A stretch of DNA of 64,000 bases from Betaproteobacteria bacterium (GTDB lineage: Bacteria; Pseudomonadota; Gammaproteobacteria; Burkholderiales; CAIKXV01): positions 248,001 to 312,000 of the forward strand of contig CANGYF010000003.1 in NCBI GenBank assembly GCA_947458265.1, in the 5' to 3' direction. Shown one piece after another: positions 43,555 through 52,575 of this stretch. The translations under genes and the position numbers were made by a program. The notes under the pieces were generated by a model. It searched no databases and had not been told where the DNA came from. It worked only from the letters and a program-made list of their open reading frames with translations. Within the stretch, counting starts at the first letter, position 1. Each line of letters begins with the position of its first letter.

Positions 43555-44433
43555 ATGAGCGACAAAGTCTACCTGGACCTCGACCAGAAGGCGCTCGACG
43601 ACGCCTACGATCAGCAGGTCTGGGCGCCGAACTCGAAGCAGGTGAACGGCCGGCTGGCGGTGCTGAGCGAGCAGGTGCGCCAGCGCGTCGGCGCACCGAT
43701 GCGCGCGGCCTACGGGCCGACCGAGGTCGAGCAGCTCGATGTCTATCGCACGAAGGAGCCGAACGCGCCGGTGATGGTCTACGTGCACGGTGGCGCATGG
43801 AAAGGCCATCTGGCGCGCGACCATGCGTATCCGGGCGAGATGCTGGTGCGTGCCGGTGCACACATGGTGGTACCCGACTTCGCCCCGGTGCAGGACGTCG
43901 ATGGCAGCCTGTTCCCGATGGTCGACCAGGTGCGGCGCGCGATCAGATGGACCTGGGAGCATGCGAAGGACTTCGGCGGCAATCCCGATCGCATCTACGT
44001 CTGCGGCCGCTCTTCGGGCGCGCACCTGTCCAGCTGCGCGATGATCACCGACTGGGCTGGCGCATTCGGCGTGCCGGCCGACATCGTGAAGGGCTACGTG
44101 CTCCAGAGCGGCATGTACGACCTGCGCGGGCCGCGTCTGTCCAAGCGCGGTGCCTACGTGAAGTTCACCGACGAGATGGAACACCTGCTGTCGCCGATGC
44201 GCCACCTGGACCGCATCACGGTGCCGGTGTCGCTGCTGGTGGGCACCTTCGAATCGCCCGAGTTCCAGCGCCAGTCGCGCGACTTCGCGCAGGCGCTGAA
44301 GGACGCCGGCAAGGCGGTGACCTTCGAGGTGGTCGAGGGATACAACCACTTCGAGATCGCCGAGACCGCAGCCAATCCGTTCGGTGCCGCCGGGCGCGCG
44401 ATGCTGGCGATGCTCGGCCTGCAGCCGCGCTGA
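43555..44433 (+). CDS. Alpha/beta hydrolase, arylformamidase/esterase-like
   Basis: 292-residue hydrolase of the kynurenine formamidase/HSL-like group. It has the oxyanion motif VYVHGGAWKG, the nucleophile elbow CGRSSGAHLS with the catalytic Ser, an Asp/Glu region near LLVGTFESPEF and the catalytic His in GYNHFEIAET. CGGAG precedes the ATG at 43555, 38 bases after the CoA-transferase beta gene, so it probably belongs to the same transcript. It is convergent with the Bug gene at 44450. The likely substrate is a small amide or ester. Confidence 0.87.
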   Translation: MSDKVYLDLDQKALDDAYDQQVWAPNSKQVNGRLAVLSEQVRQRVGAPMRAAYGPTEVEQLDVYRTKEPNAPVMVYVHGGAWKGHLARDHAYPGEMLVRAGAHMVVPDFAPVQDVDGSLFPMVDQVRRAIRWTWEHAKDFGGNPDRIYVCGRSSGAHLSSCAMITDWAGAFGVPADIVKGYVLQSGMYDLRGPRLSKRGAYVKFTDEMEHLLSPMRHLDRITVPVSLLVGTFESPEFQRQSRDFAQALKDAGKAVTFEVVEGYNHFEIAETAANPFGAAGRAMLAMLGLQPR

Positions 44434-44449
44434 GGCTGCGCCGCGCCGC

Positions 44450-45463
44450 TCACTCGACCTTCAGCCCGGTCTCCTTGATCAACTTCGAGTAGACGGCCAG
44501 TTCACGGCGGATACGCTCGCCGAAGGTCTTCGGTGCCTCGTAGAGCACCTCGACCGACTGCCCGGCGAGCGCGGCCTGCGTCTGCTTGTCGCGCAGTGAG
44601 CCAGCCAGCGCGTCGCTCAGCCGGGTGATCGTCGGCTCGGGCGTCTTCGCCGGCGCCAGCACGCCGAGCCAGAGCGTGAACTCGTAGCCGGGCAGTCCGG
44701 ATTCGTCCACCGTCGGCAGGTTCGGGAAGCGCGGCAGCCGTGTGAGCGTGGTCACGCCCAGCGCGCGTACGCGGCCTGCCTCGATCAGCGAGTCGGCTAC
44801 CAGCATCGTGGTGAACACCATCGAGATGCGCCCGGCCACGGCGTCGGTGATCGAGGAGGCGCCAGACTTGTACGGGATATGGGTGAGTTCGGTGCTGGTC
44901 ATACGCGCGAACACTGCACCGGCGAGGTGCCCCGGTGTGCCGATGCCGCCGGATCCGTAGTCGATGGCGCCCGGCTTCCTGCGCGCCAGTGCGATCATCT
45001 CCTTCACCGTCTTCGCGGGCAGCGACGGATTCACGAGCATCACGTAGGGCGACACGCCGATCAGCCCGACCGGGGCGAAATCGCGTTCCGCATCGTAGGG
45101 CAGCTTGCGCAGGGCCGGGTTGATCGCATGGGTCGAGGTGGTGCCTACCAGCAGGGTGTAGCCGTCCGGGTTGGCGCGCGCGACGACCTCGCTGCCGACC
45201 ACGCCACCGGCGCCCGGGCGGTTCTCGACCAGCACCTGCTGGCCCAGCAGTTCACCCATGCGCGGGCCGACCGGCCGGATCACGCCATCGTTGCTGCCGC
45301 CGGCCTCGAACGGGGAGATGATGCGCACCGGCTTGACCGGGAACGATTGCGCATGGGCGCCCGAGGCAGCCAGCAGCGAGAACGCCGCGATACCGGCCAG
45401 TGCGGCGCGGTGGCGCAGGCCCCCGTGGGCAGGACGGACAGGCACATTGATCGGGTGAACCAT
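44450..45463 (-). CDS. Bug/TctC-family periplasmic solute-binding protein
   Basis: 337-residue receptor with an extended N-terminus and signal peptide (AALAGIAAFSLLAASGAHAQ), and motifs VRIISPFEAGGSND, VENRPGAGGVVG, YDAERDFAPVGLIG and HIPYKSGASS. The ATG at 45463 has GGAGA upstream. It is divergent from the IclR-type regulator with about 100 bases between them, a layout that suggests control by that regulator and uptake of the compound degraded by the adjacent enzymes. Confidence 0.9.
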   Translation of the reverse strand: MVHPINVPVRPAHGGLRHRAALAGIAAFSLLAASGAHAQSFPVKPVRIISPFEAGGSNDGVIRPVGPRMGELLGQQVLVENRPGAGGVVGSEVVARANPDGYTLLVGTTSTHAINPALRKLPYDAERDFAPVGLIGVSPYVMLVNPSLPAKTVKEMIALARRKPGAIDYGSGGIGTPGHLAGAVFARMTSTELTHIPYKSGASSITDAVAGRISMVFTTMLVADSLIEAGRVRALGVTTLTRLPRFPNLPTVDESGLPGYEFTLWLGVLAPAKTPEPTITRLSDALAGSLRDKQTQAALAGQSVEVLYEAPKTFGERIRRELAVYSKLIKETGLKVE

Positions 45464-45561
45464 TCTGCAGGTCTCCTCTGGTCGTATGCGGAACGCCGCC
45501 AGCATCATGCAGCGTCGCCGCCGGTTGGGCATGGCGCGCACTGGTGCACATACCGTGCCTG

Positions 45562-46440
45562 ATGGACAATCGAACAATGCCACGCAATGACCTTCGGCGC
45601 ACGAAGACGCCCGCCCAGAAGACCCGCAGTCCCGCGGCGGCTCGTGCCCCGGAGTCCGGTGCCGGTGCAGCCCGCTCCGCCGGCCTGCGGCGCGGGCTGG
45701 AGATACTCAGCCTGTTCTCTGAACTGCGCCCGGAACTGGGCGTGAGCGAGGTCGCGCGCGAACTGGGCGTGCACAAGAGCCGGGTGCATCGCGCGATCAA
45801 GACGCTCGAGGACATGTGCTACCTGCGGCGCGACCCGCGCTCGCGCCGCTACTGCCTCGGATACAAGGCGTTCGAGATCGGGGCGCTGGCTGGCCGGCAT
45901 TCGAACACGATGAGCTGGGCGCGTCCCCAGTTGCGCGAGCTGGCGTCGCGTTTCGATGCCAGTGTCTCGCTGCGGCTGGTGGACGACACCGACCTGCTGA
46001 TCGTGGACACGGTCGAGAGCGTCGACGATCCCGACCTGCACGTGCCCACCGGTGCGCGCATCCCGCTCAACTACGGTGCAGGCGGACAGGTGCGTGCCGC
46101 CTTCCTGCCCGATGCTCAGATCCGGGAGCTGATCGCGCTGCACGGATTGCCGCGCTACACGCTGAAGTCGATCACCAGCGAGGCGGAGTTCCTGAAGGCG
46201 GTGCATGCGACGCGCGAACGCGGCCATGCAGTGAGCGAGGGCGAGACGGTGCCCGGCTCGTTCAGCGTCGCCGCGCCTATCGTCGATCCGTCGGGCGTGC
46301 TCACCGCCGTGCTGGTCGGGTCGCGCCGCAAGACAGGCTTCACGCCGGCACGCGTCGCCGAGTTCGCACGGGCCGCCGTCGAGACGGCGAACCTGATCTC
46401 GGCACGCCTGCCGGTGCCTGAGCCGACCGACGGTCACTGA
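45562..46440 (+). CDS. IclR-family transcriptional regulator
   Basis: Regulator of about 292 residues with an N-terminal winged helix-turn-helix (LGVSEVARELGVHKSRVHRAIKTLE) and a C-terminal effector domain (GARIPLNYGAGGQVRAAFLP, GHAVSEGETVPGSFSVAAPI). IclR proteins commonly control aromatic or acid catabolism. Starts at GTG 45544, ATG 45562 and ATG 45577 are all in frame and none has a clear ribosome-binding site; the first 40 residues are Arg/Ala-rich. It is divergent from the Bug receptor and tail-to-tail with the FAD monooxygenase, with which it overlaps by seven bases at the 3' ends. Confidence 0.9.
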   Translation: MDNRTMPRNDLRRTKTPAQKTRSPAAARAPESGAGAARSAGLRRGLEILSLFSELRPELGVSEVARELGVHKSRVHRAIKTLEDMCYLRRDPRSRRYCLGYKAFEIGALAGRHSNTMSWARPQLRELASRFDASVSLRLVDDTDLLIVDTVESVDDPDLHVPTGARIPLNYGAGGQVRAAFLPDAQIRELIALHGLPRYTLKSITSEAEFLKAVHATRERGHAVSEGETVPGSFSVAAPIVDPSGVLTAVLVGSRRKTGFTPARVAEFARAAVETANLISARLPVPEPTDGH

Positions 46441-47654
46441 ATCGCGGCGACTTCCTCGAGGCTCTTCATCAGCGAGGTACGCAGGATGTATTCGCGCGCC
46501 CGCTTCGGATCGGCGGCCGTGTCGTGCAGCATGTCGTGGTTGCGCTTGCGCACTTCCGGGTCGCGTTCGTTGATCAGCTTCTTGTTGCGCTCGGTGATGG
46601 TCTTCACGTGGTTGACCGCCACGTGCTTGCGCTGCCGGGTGTAGCGGTCGAGCACCGACATGTCCATGCTGCCGTCGAGGATGCCGACCAGCTTCTCGCC
46701 CAGGTTGATCGAGTCGTGCACGCCGCTGTTCATGCCGACGCCGCCGATCGGGCTGTTCACATGGGCGGAATCGCCGGCGAGCAGCGCACGGCCGACGTTG
46801 AACGTGTCGGCGACCAGCTGGTGGCTGGAGTAGAGCTTGCGGTAGACGATGTCGTACGGCTGCGAATTGGGCAGGAACTTCTGCAGCTGCGCCTGGCAGT
46901 AGTCGTCCGACAGCAGCATCTCGGGGTCGTCGTCGAGGCTGGTCGGGAAGTGCACGCGCCAGCGCTCCGGCTGTCCCCACTTGAACAGGTTCGCCCACTG
47001 GTCGGGGTCGGACAGGTAGTTCCGGTACGAATACCCGTGCAGCTTGTCGAAGTCGTGCACCACCGACACGGTCAGCACCTGGTCGGGATAGGTATAGCCT
47101 TCGAACGCGATGTTCGACGCCTTGCGCACGACGCTGCGCGCGCCTTCGCCGCTGATGATGAACGAGCCCTGGATGCGCTCGGTCTCGCCGCCTTCATTGG
47201 TGACGATCGCGGTGACGCCGTCGGCGTCCTGTTCCATGTCTACCAGCGTGGTACCCATCCGGATCTTCACGTTCGGATACGTGCGCAGCATCTTCATTGC
47301 CTCTTCGGCGACCTTGATGCGCTCGCACTGCAGGACGAACGGGAAGCGGGTGTCGTCCTTCAGCACCGCATGGTCGAACTCGGCGATCATGCTGTCGGAC
47401 AGCCGGTCCCAGAACTGGAAGGTCGGGGCGATCAGGCCGCGCGGCTCGATGCGCTCGTACAGGCCGAGGTCGGCGAACATCTCGAGCGTCGACGGATGGA
47501 TGCTGCCGGTGCGCGGCGCCTGATCGAGGAAGTTGGCCTCGGTGAAGGTCTCGATCAGCAGCGTGTTCACGTCGTGCTGGGCGAGGTAGAGGGCGAGCGA
47601 GCAACCGGCGGGGCCGGCACCGACGACGATCACCGGGGCGTTCTTCGAGAGCAT
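46434..47654 (-). CDS. FAD-dependent aromatic-ring monooxygenase-like protein
   Basis: Group A flavin hydroxylase, 406 residues. It has the N-terminal GxGxxG loop (VIVVGAGPAGCSLALYLA), the RTGSIHPSTLEMFADLGL substrate/flavin segment, and the GDSAHVNSPIGGVGMNSGVHDSINL motif binding FAD and NAD(P)H, as in phenol, salicylate and 3-(3-hydroxyphenyl)propionate hydroxylases. It is shorter than PheA-type enzymes because the C-terminal thioredoxin-like domain is missing. A VOC-family gene precedes it on the same strand after a 103-bp gap that contains a hairpin. The exact phenolic substrate is unknown. Confidence 0.87.
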   Translation of the reverse strand: MLSKNAPVIVVGAGPAGCSLALYLAQHDVNTLLIETFTEANFLDQAPRTGSIHPSTLEMFADLGLYERIEPRGLIAPTFQFWDRLSDSMIAEFDHAVLKDDTRFPFVLQCERIKVAEEAMKMLRTYPNVKIRMGTTLVDMEQDADGVTAIVTNEGGETERIQGSFIISGEGARSVVRKASNIAFEGYTYPDQVLTVSVVHDFDKLHGYSYRNYLSDPDQWANLFKWGQPERWRVHFPTSLDDDPEMLLSDDYCQAQLQKFLPNSQPYDIVYRKLYSSHQLVADTFNVGRALLAGDSAHVNSPIGGVGMNSGVHDSINLGEKLVGILDGSMDMSVLDRYTRQRKHVAVNHVKTITERNKKLINERDPEVRKRNHDMLHDTAADPKRAREYILRTSLMKSLEEVAAIQ

Positions 47655-47702
47655 GTTGGAGTCCTGGATACGCGAGGGCTATGCAAGAGATGCGCAAGGA
47701 GA

Positions 47703-47722
47703 CCCGGCGCGCAGGCGCCGGG
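47703..47722. terminator. Hairpin between VOC and monooxygenase genes
   Basis: An 8-bp perfect GC-rich stem (47703-47710 with 47715-47722) closes a 4-base loop. On the minus strand it follows the VOC gene and precedes the monooxygenase by about 50 bases. It has no T-run, so it may attenuate rather than fully terminate read-through. Confidence 0.4.
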
Positions 47723-47757
47723 CGGGATGGGCGAGTCCGCGAGACGGTGCGGCAGCG

Positions 47758-48165
47758 TTACTCGGTCGGCTTCACTTCCTTCACTGCGCCCTTCCAGCCG
47801 CTGGCGGTGACGTCGAAGACGATGCCGTTCGGGTCCTTGTACTTCACCTCGTAGAAGCTTTTCGCAGCCGAGGTCGGGCGGCCGTAGAGGTAGGTGCCGC
47901 CGGCCTTCTCGACCTGCTTCTCGGCTTCCTCGAGGTTGTCCACCCACATGCCGAAATGCATCACGCCGTAGAACGGGCCGTTGGAATCGATGCCTTCGGC
48001 CTTGCCGTGCTTGTTGAGCAGCGCGACGTTGATCGTGCCGTCCGTGACGTAGACGCCGTTCTGGGCGTCGCCGGCCTTGGTCATGCCGAACGCTTCTTCA
48101 AAGAACTTCTGCGCGGCGGCGACATCGGGGACGGACAGGGCGATATGGCGGAGCTTCATGGTCAT
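47758..48165 (-). CDS. VOC-family (glyoxalase/bleomycin resistance-type) protein
   Basis: 135-residue single VOC unit: LRHIALSVPDVAAAQKFFEEAFGM at the N-terminus with the first metal His, HFGMWVDNLEEAEKQVEKAGG in the middle, and YEVKYKDPNGIVFDVTASGW with the acidic ligand near the C-terminus. The protein is more Lys-rich than its neighbours. The start at 48165 (MTMKLRH) is preceded by an AGGA site. It may be a ring-cleavage or isomerisation enzyme acting with the monooxygenase downstream. Confidence 0.87.
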   Translation of the reverse strand: MTMKLRHIALSVPDVAAAQKFFEEAFGMTKAGDAQNGVYVTDGTINVALLNKHGKAEGIDSNGPFYGVMHFGMWVDNLEEAEKQVEKAGGTYLYGRPTSAAKSFYEVKYKDPNGIVFDVTASGWKGAVKEVKPTE

Positions 48166-48186
48166 GGCGAGGGTCCTGTGCGAAAG

Positions 48187-48223
48187 GGACGGGAGGGCAA
48201 CTTCAGGACGGGAGGGCAACTTC
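48187..48223 (+). repeat. 18-bp tandem direct repeat
   Basis: Two identical 18-base copies (48187-48204 and 48206-48223) with a 19-base period lie 22 bases upstream of the VOC gene start, within its probable leader or promoter. They could be paired regulator sites or a simple slippage duplication. Confidence 0.7.
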
Positions 48224-48371
48224 GTTCCGTTATTGCGAACGAGTCTACCCGCGAACCATCGGCTTGTCATGCTGGTGCCGGGTGCCGGGTGCCTGCGGGC
48301 CGCACGCGCCGGGCGCGGCAGGTTGCCTGCCGCCGCCCCGCGCTGCGCACCCGTGCTAGATTCGCCGCACC

Positions 48372-49196
48372 ATGGCTACCTACGCGATCGGCGACATCCA
48401 GGGCTGCTACGACTCGTTGATGGAGTTGCTCGAAGTGGTCGGCTTCGAAGCCTCGCGCGACCGTCTATGGCTGGTCGGCGACCTGGTGAACCGTGGCAGC
48501 CAGTCGCTCGCAGTGCTGCGCTACGTGGCCGGGCTCGGCCCGCGCGCGGTGACCGTGCTCGGCAACCACGACATCCACCTGCTGATGGTCGCCTCCGGCA
48601 TGACGCGCAAGCGTGGCGGGGATACCTTCGACGACGTGCTCGAGGCACCCGACCGGGACGAACTGCTCGGCTGGCTGCGGCGGCAGCCGCTGCTGCATGC
48701 GGAAGACCGCCATGTGATGGTGCATGCCGGCGTGCTGCCCCAGTGGACGCTGTCCGAGGCGATCGCGCTCGCGCGCGAGACCGAGGCGCGGCTGGCTGGT
48801 CCGGGCTACCTCGACTTCTTCGCGCAACTCTACGGTAACGATCCGGTCGCCTGGCAACCGTCCCTCATCGGCCATGCCCGCGCGCGTTTCGTGGTCAATG
48901 CATTCACGCGCATGCGCCTGGTCGATTCGGCCGGCAACCTCGATTTCTCGCACAAGGGATCTCTCGAGCGGGCGCCCGCTGGCCTGGTGCCCTGGTTCGA
49001 TTCGCCGCTGCGCTCGCGCATCGAACCGCAGATCCTGTTCGGGCACTGGTCGGCACTCGGACTGGTCGAGCGGCGCGGCGTGCTCGGAATCGACACTGGC
49101 TGCGTCTGGGGGCGCCAGTTGACCGCCTGCCGCCTGGAAGACGGCAAGCGTTTCTCGATCGACTGCGTGGTGCAGTCGCCGATGGAGGCCGACTGA
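48372..49196 (+). CDS. apaH: Symmetrical bis(5'-nucleosyl)-tetraphosphatase (diadenosine tetraphosphatase)
   Basis: Metallophosphoesterase that hydrolyses Ap4A to two ADP. The 274-residue product has the metal motifs YAIGDIQGCYDSL (Asp8), WLVGDLVNRGSQS, VLGNHDIHLL and the late GHWSALG and GIDTGCVWG segments, all diagnostic of ApaH. It is divergent from the VOC gene with a 206-bp gap. It is not beside apaG or rsmA, its usual partners in enterobacteria. Confidence 0.95.
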   Translation: MATYAIGDIQGCYDSLMELLEVVGFEASRDRLWLVGDLVNRGSQSLAVLRYVAGLGPRAVTVLGNHDIHLLMVASGMTRKRGGDTFDDVLEAPDRDELLGWLRRQPLLHAEDRHVMVHAGVLPQWTLSEAIALARETEARLAGPGYLDFFAQLYGNDPVAWQPSLIGHARARFVVNAFTRMRLVDSAGNLDFSHKGSLERAPAGLVPWFDSPLRSRIEPQILFGHWSALGLVERRGVLGIDTGCVWGRQLTACRLEDGKRFSIDCVVQSPMEAD

Positions 49197-49229
49197 CTGG
49201 TCCCGGTGGCGCCGGCGCGGCGCGGTCGG

Positions 49230-49685
49230 TCAGCGGGTGACGCGGGAGACGCCGCCGCCGGAGAGCACGCGCACCCGATCGCCCGGCTTGAACTGCTCGT
49301 CGGCTTCCTGGGTGATCGCGATCATGTTGCCGTTGTCGAGCCGCACGGTGATCTCGAGCCCGTCCTTGCGGGTCACGCCCTCTTCGATCGCGGAGCCGGC
49401 GAGGCCGCCTGCGACCGCACCGATGACCGTGGCGATCGTGCTGCCCCGGCCGCCGCCGATCGTGCTGCCGGCCACGCCACCCACGACACCGCCGGCGAGC
49501 GTGCCAACCGGGGTGCGCGTGCCTTCCAGGCGTACGGTGCGTACGCCCTCGACGGTGCCCATGCGTACGCTCTGCTCGGTGCGCGCCTGGTTACGCGAAT
49601 AAGTGTTCGCGCCCTGGCCGGGTGCGCAGGCGGAAAGCACCAGCGCGGATGCAAGAGCAAGGGCCAATCCGTGGATTTTCTTCAT
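49230..49685 (-). CDS. SlyB-like glycine-zipper outer-membrane lipoprotein
   Basis: 151-residue lipoprotein with signal peptide and lipobox LSAC (Cys20), followed by the paired glycine-zipper helices GTLAGGVVGGVAGSTIGGG and IATVIGAVAGGLAGSAIEEG typical of the 17-kDa antigen/SlyB family. The C-terminal part DGLEITVRLDNGNMIAITQEAD and GDRVRVLSGGGVSRV is the conserved beta-rich end. Such proteins are induced by envelope stress and stabilise the outer membrane. The start at 49685 has a CAGGAG site. It is convergent with apaH. Confidence 0.92.
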   Translation of the reverse strand: MKKIHGLALALASALVLSACAPGQGANTYSRNQARTEQSVRMGTVEGVRTVRLEGTRTPVGTLAGGVVGGVAGSTIGGGRGSTIATVIGAVAGGLAGSAIEEGVTRKDGLEITVRLDNGNMIAITQEADEQFKPGDRVRVLSGGGVSRVTR

Positions 49686-49764
49686 GTCTGGAACTCCTGC
49701 AAGGGTTCGGCCCTGCCGGATGCATCCGTGTGGATCGTCCGGTGCAGGCCACTGCATGGCGGGT

Positions 49765-50697
49765 TCAGCCGAGGCTGGACCCGAACGCCTCACGGTAACG
49801 CACCGCGATCTCGTCGCGGGTGAACCGGTGGTTCTGTCCACCCCGGTGGCTGATCTTGATCGCGCCGATCAGCGATGCCAGCCGGCCGATCGTCGGCCAG
49901 TCCATTCCTGACGAGATGCCATGCAACAGGCCGGCGCGGTAGGCATCGCCGCAACCGGTCGGGTCGACCACCTCGGCCTTGACGCCGGGGATCTCGATGC
50001 GTTGGCCCCCGGTGTAGATGTGCGAGCCATTGCCACCCAGGGTGACGATCAGTGCCTTCACCTGCTTCGCCAGTGCCTCGAGGGTCTGTCCGGTGCGGTC
50101 CTGCAGCAGTTGCGCCTCGTAATCGTTGACCGTGACGTAGGTGGCGGCATCGATGAAGCGCATCAGGTCGGCGCCGTCGAACATCGGCAGGCCCTGGCCC
50201 GGGTCGAAGATGAACGGGATGCCGGCCTCGGCGAACTGTTGCGCGTGCTGGATCATGCCGTCGCGGCCGTCGGGCGAGATGATGCCCAGCTTCGTGCCGG
50301 CCGCATCGGACACCTTGTTCAGGTGCGAATGGTTCATCGCACCGGGGTGGAACGCGGTGATCTGGTTGTCGTCCAGGTCGGTGGTGATGAAGGCCTGCGC
50401 GGTGAAACTGTCGGGCACGGAACGCACGTGCGCGCGCGACAGCCCGAGCGAATCCAGCCGGGCGAGGTAGGGCGGTGCATCGTCGCCGACGGTCGCCATG
50501 ATCGTCGGCTCATCGCCGAGCATCTTCAGCGTGTAGGCGATGTTTCCGGCGCAACCGCCGAACTCGCGGCGCATGTCCGGCACCAGGAAGGCCACGTTCA
50601 GGATCTGGATCTTCTCGGGCAGGATGTGGTTCTTGAACCGGTCATGGAACACCATGATCGTGTCGAAGGCGATCGAGCCGCAGATGAGCGTGGACAT
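49765..50697 (-). CDS. PfkB-family sugar/nucleoside kinase (adenosine kinase-like)
   Basis: 310-residue kinase with the N-terminal CGSIAFDTIM, the substrate-binding EFGGCAGNIAYTLKMLG, and the catalytic DPTGCGDAYRAGLL motif with Asp251 as base. The family includes adenosine kinases and ribokinases; the NHSHLNKV and IPGVKAEVVDPTG segments are typical of the adenosine kinase-like proteins frequent in betaproteobacteria. It phosphorylates a nucleoside or sugar with ATP in the cytoplasm. It lies 79 bases upstream of the glycine-zipper lipoprotein on the same strand and is divergent from the Pro/Ala-rich gene. Confidence 0.9.
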   Translation of the reverse strand: MSTLICGSIAFDTIMVFHDRFKNHILPEKIQILNVAFLVPDMRREFGGCAGNIAYTLKMLGDEPTIMATVGDDAPPYLARLDSLGLSRAHVRSVPDSFTAQAFITTDLDDNQITAFHPGAMNHSHLNKVSDAAGTKLGIISPDGRDGMIQHAQQFAEAGIPFIFDPGQGLPMFDGADLMRFIDAATYVTVNDYEAQLLQDRTGQTLEALAKQVKALIVTLGGNGSHIYTGGQRIEIPGVKAEVVDPTGCGDAYRAGLLHGISSGMDWPTIGRLASLIGAIKISHRGGQNHRFTRDEIAVRYREAFGSSLG

Positions 50698-50904
50698 GTG
50701 CCGTGGATCCGAAGTGTGCGTGCGGCCGCGATGCCGACGCCGGGTTGGATGCGCTGCGCGTGCAGCGTGCAGGAGTTCGAGCACCGAAGTATACCGTCCT
50801 GCCACCGGTGCCCCCGGGCCGGCATGGGCACTGCCTGGCCGACGTCGGCCGGCCGGCGTGTCGGCTACCATCCGGAAATACCCTTCCGGAAGCCGCGCAC
50901 GATC

Positions 50905-51414
50905 ATGAACAGCCACCTGCCCTATCGCGCCACCACCGCGAACGGTGAAACGATCGATGTCACCTTCGACCTGCATGTCGAGACGCGCAGCGAGGTCGAC
51001 GTCAGCGCGCTGCTCACGGCGCTGCTCGACACGATCGATGCCCGCGTGGCCGACCGCGAAGGCGTCAGCAACGGCGACGTGCTGCAGGCGCTGACGATGG
51101 CCGTCGCGCTGCGGGTGGCGATGATCCCCGCGCCGCGTACTGTCACCGAGCCGCTGGCGCGCGACCTGCTCGACACCGCACTGTCCTGCGCCAGTTTCGC
51201 GCAGCGGGTGCCTGCGACCCCGCCCCAGCCGGTGCCCCCGCCAGCGGTGGCCGAGATTGCGGTCCCCGTGGTGCCCCCGGCGCCTGCGCCGGCCGTTGAA
51301 CCCGCGCCTGCGCCGGTCGTTGAGCCTGCGCCGGCACCAGCCGTTGCGTCGGCGCCTGCACCGGCCGTTGAACCAGCACCGGCACCGGCACCGTCACCGG
51401 CAGCCAAGGCCTAG
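50905..51414 (+). CDS. Hypothetical protein with Pro/Ala/Val-rich repeat tail
   Basis: 169-residue protein of unrecognised family. Residues 1-95 are globular and acidic (VDVTFDLHVETRSEVDVSAL-type sequence with helix-rich LLTALLDTIDARVADREGVS), with no signal peptide. Residues about 102-169 are a degenerate repeat of APAPAVEP-like units, predicted extended and disordered. The frame is supported by strong third-position bias in the globular half. It ends 55 bases before the exonuclease gene and may belong to the same transcript. Confidence 0.7.
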   Translation: MNSHLPYRATTANGETIDVTFDLHVETRSEVDVSALLTALLDTIDARVADREGVSNGDVLQALTMAVALRVAMIPAPRTVTEPLARDLLDTALSCASFAQRVPATPPQPVPPPAVAEIAVPVVPPAPAPAVEPAPAPVVEPAPAPAVASAPAPAVEPAPAPAPSPAAKA

Positions 51415-51468
51415 GGCGGCTCTCCCCGGGCGATCCGGGCGCGACGCACGACGGCAAGGAACGGCGCG

Positions 51469-52575
51469 ATGGCGGTGCTGGAGCTGAGACCGGCGGGTCT
51501 GTACTGCCCGGCCGGAGATTTCTACATCGATCCCTGGCGGCCGGTCGACCGGGCAGTGCTCACCCATGCGCATGCCGACCATGCGCGCCGCGGCCATGCG
51601 CGCTACCTTGCCCAGCGCGATGCGCTCGGCGTGCTGCGCACCCGGCTGGGACCGGTGTCGATCGATGCGGTCGGCTATGGCGAGGCGACGACGATCGGCA
51701 GCGCGCGCGTGTCGCTGCATCCGGCCGGGCATGTGCTCGGGTCTTCGCAGGTGCGCGTCGAGGTCGGTGGCGAGACCTGGGTCGTCACCGGCGACTACAA
51801 GCTCGACCCCGACCCGACCTGCGTGCCGTTCGAACCGGTGCGCGCGCATGTGCTGATCACCGAATCGACGTTCGGCCTGCCGATCTATCGCTGGGCAACG
51901 CCCGGCAGGCTGTTCGCGCAGATCGACGACTGGTGGCGCGGCAACGCGGCGGCCGGCCGGCCGAGCGTGGTCTATGCATATGCCTTCGGCAAGGCGCAGC
52001 GCATCCTGGCCGGCGTCGATGCGTCGATCGGGCCGATCGTATGCCACGGTGCGGTCGAACTGCTGAACCATCGTTACCGCGAGTCTGGCGTGGCCCTGCC
52101 GCCGACGCTCACCGTCAGCGGGCCGGCACACGCCGCCGACCGGGCGGCGCTGGCCGGCGCGCTGGTGGTCGCGCCGCCCTCGGCGCAGTCCACGCCGTGG
52201 CTGCGCCGCTTCCCCGACCTGAGCGATGCCTTCGCCTCGGGCTGGATGCAGTTGCGCGGCGCGCGGCGTCGGCGTTCGGTCGACCGCGGCTTCGTGATGT
52301 CCGACCATGCCGACTGGCCGGGGCTGCTGCGCGCGATAGCGGCGAGCGGTGCGCCCCGCGTCTATGCCACCCATGGCTACGCGGCGTCTCTGGCGCGCTA
52401 CCTGTGCGGGCAAGGGCTGGATGCGCGAACCTTCGACACGCGCGAGTTCGATGCGCAGTATTCGGGCGAGCAGGACGAGCCGCCGCTGGCCGGCGAGGGG
52501 GACGCCCCCGGCACCGCCCCCTCGGCAGTCAGTGACGGCACCGGGGATGGCACTGTGGACGTGACCGATGCGTGA
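51469..52575 (+). CDS. Ligase-associated DNA exonuclease (metallo-beta-lactamase/CPSF fold)
   Basis: 368-residue beta-CASP-type nuclease that accompanies bacterial ATP-dependent DNA ligases in a repair operon. The metal motif HAHADH is His33/His35/Asp37/His38, followed by PAGHVLGSSQVRVE, VTGDYKLDPD and VLITESTFGLP. MSDHADWPGLL and YATHGYAASL supply the later His ligands. The C-terminal 40 residues are acidic and Gly-rich. Its 3' end overlaps the ligase gene by eight bases. It acts on DNA in the cytoplasm, presumably trimming ends for the ligase. Confidence 0.93.
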   Translation: MAVLELRPAGLYCPAGDFYIDPWRPVDRAVLTHAHADHARRGHARYLAQRDALGVLRTRLGPVSIDAVGYGEATTIGSARVSLHPAGHVLGSSQVRVEVGGETWVVTGDYKLDPDPTCVPFEPVRAHVLITESTFGLPIYRWATPGRLFAQIDDWWRGNAAAGRPSVVYAYAFGKAQRILAGVDASIGPIVCHGAVELLNHRYRESGVALPPTLTVSGPAHAADRAALAGALVVAPPSAQSTPWLRRFPDLSDAFASGWMQLRGARRRRSVDRGFVMSDHADWPGLLRAIAASGAPRVYATHGYAASLARYLCGQGLDARTFDTREFDAQYSGEQDEPPLAGEGDAPGTAPSAVSDGTGDGTVDVTDA

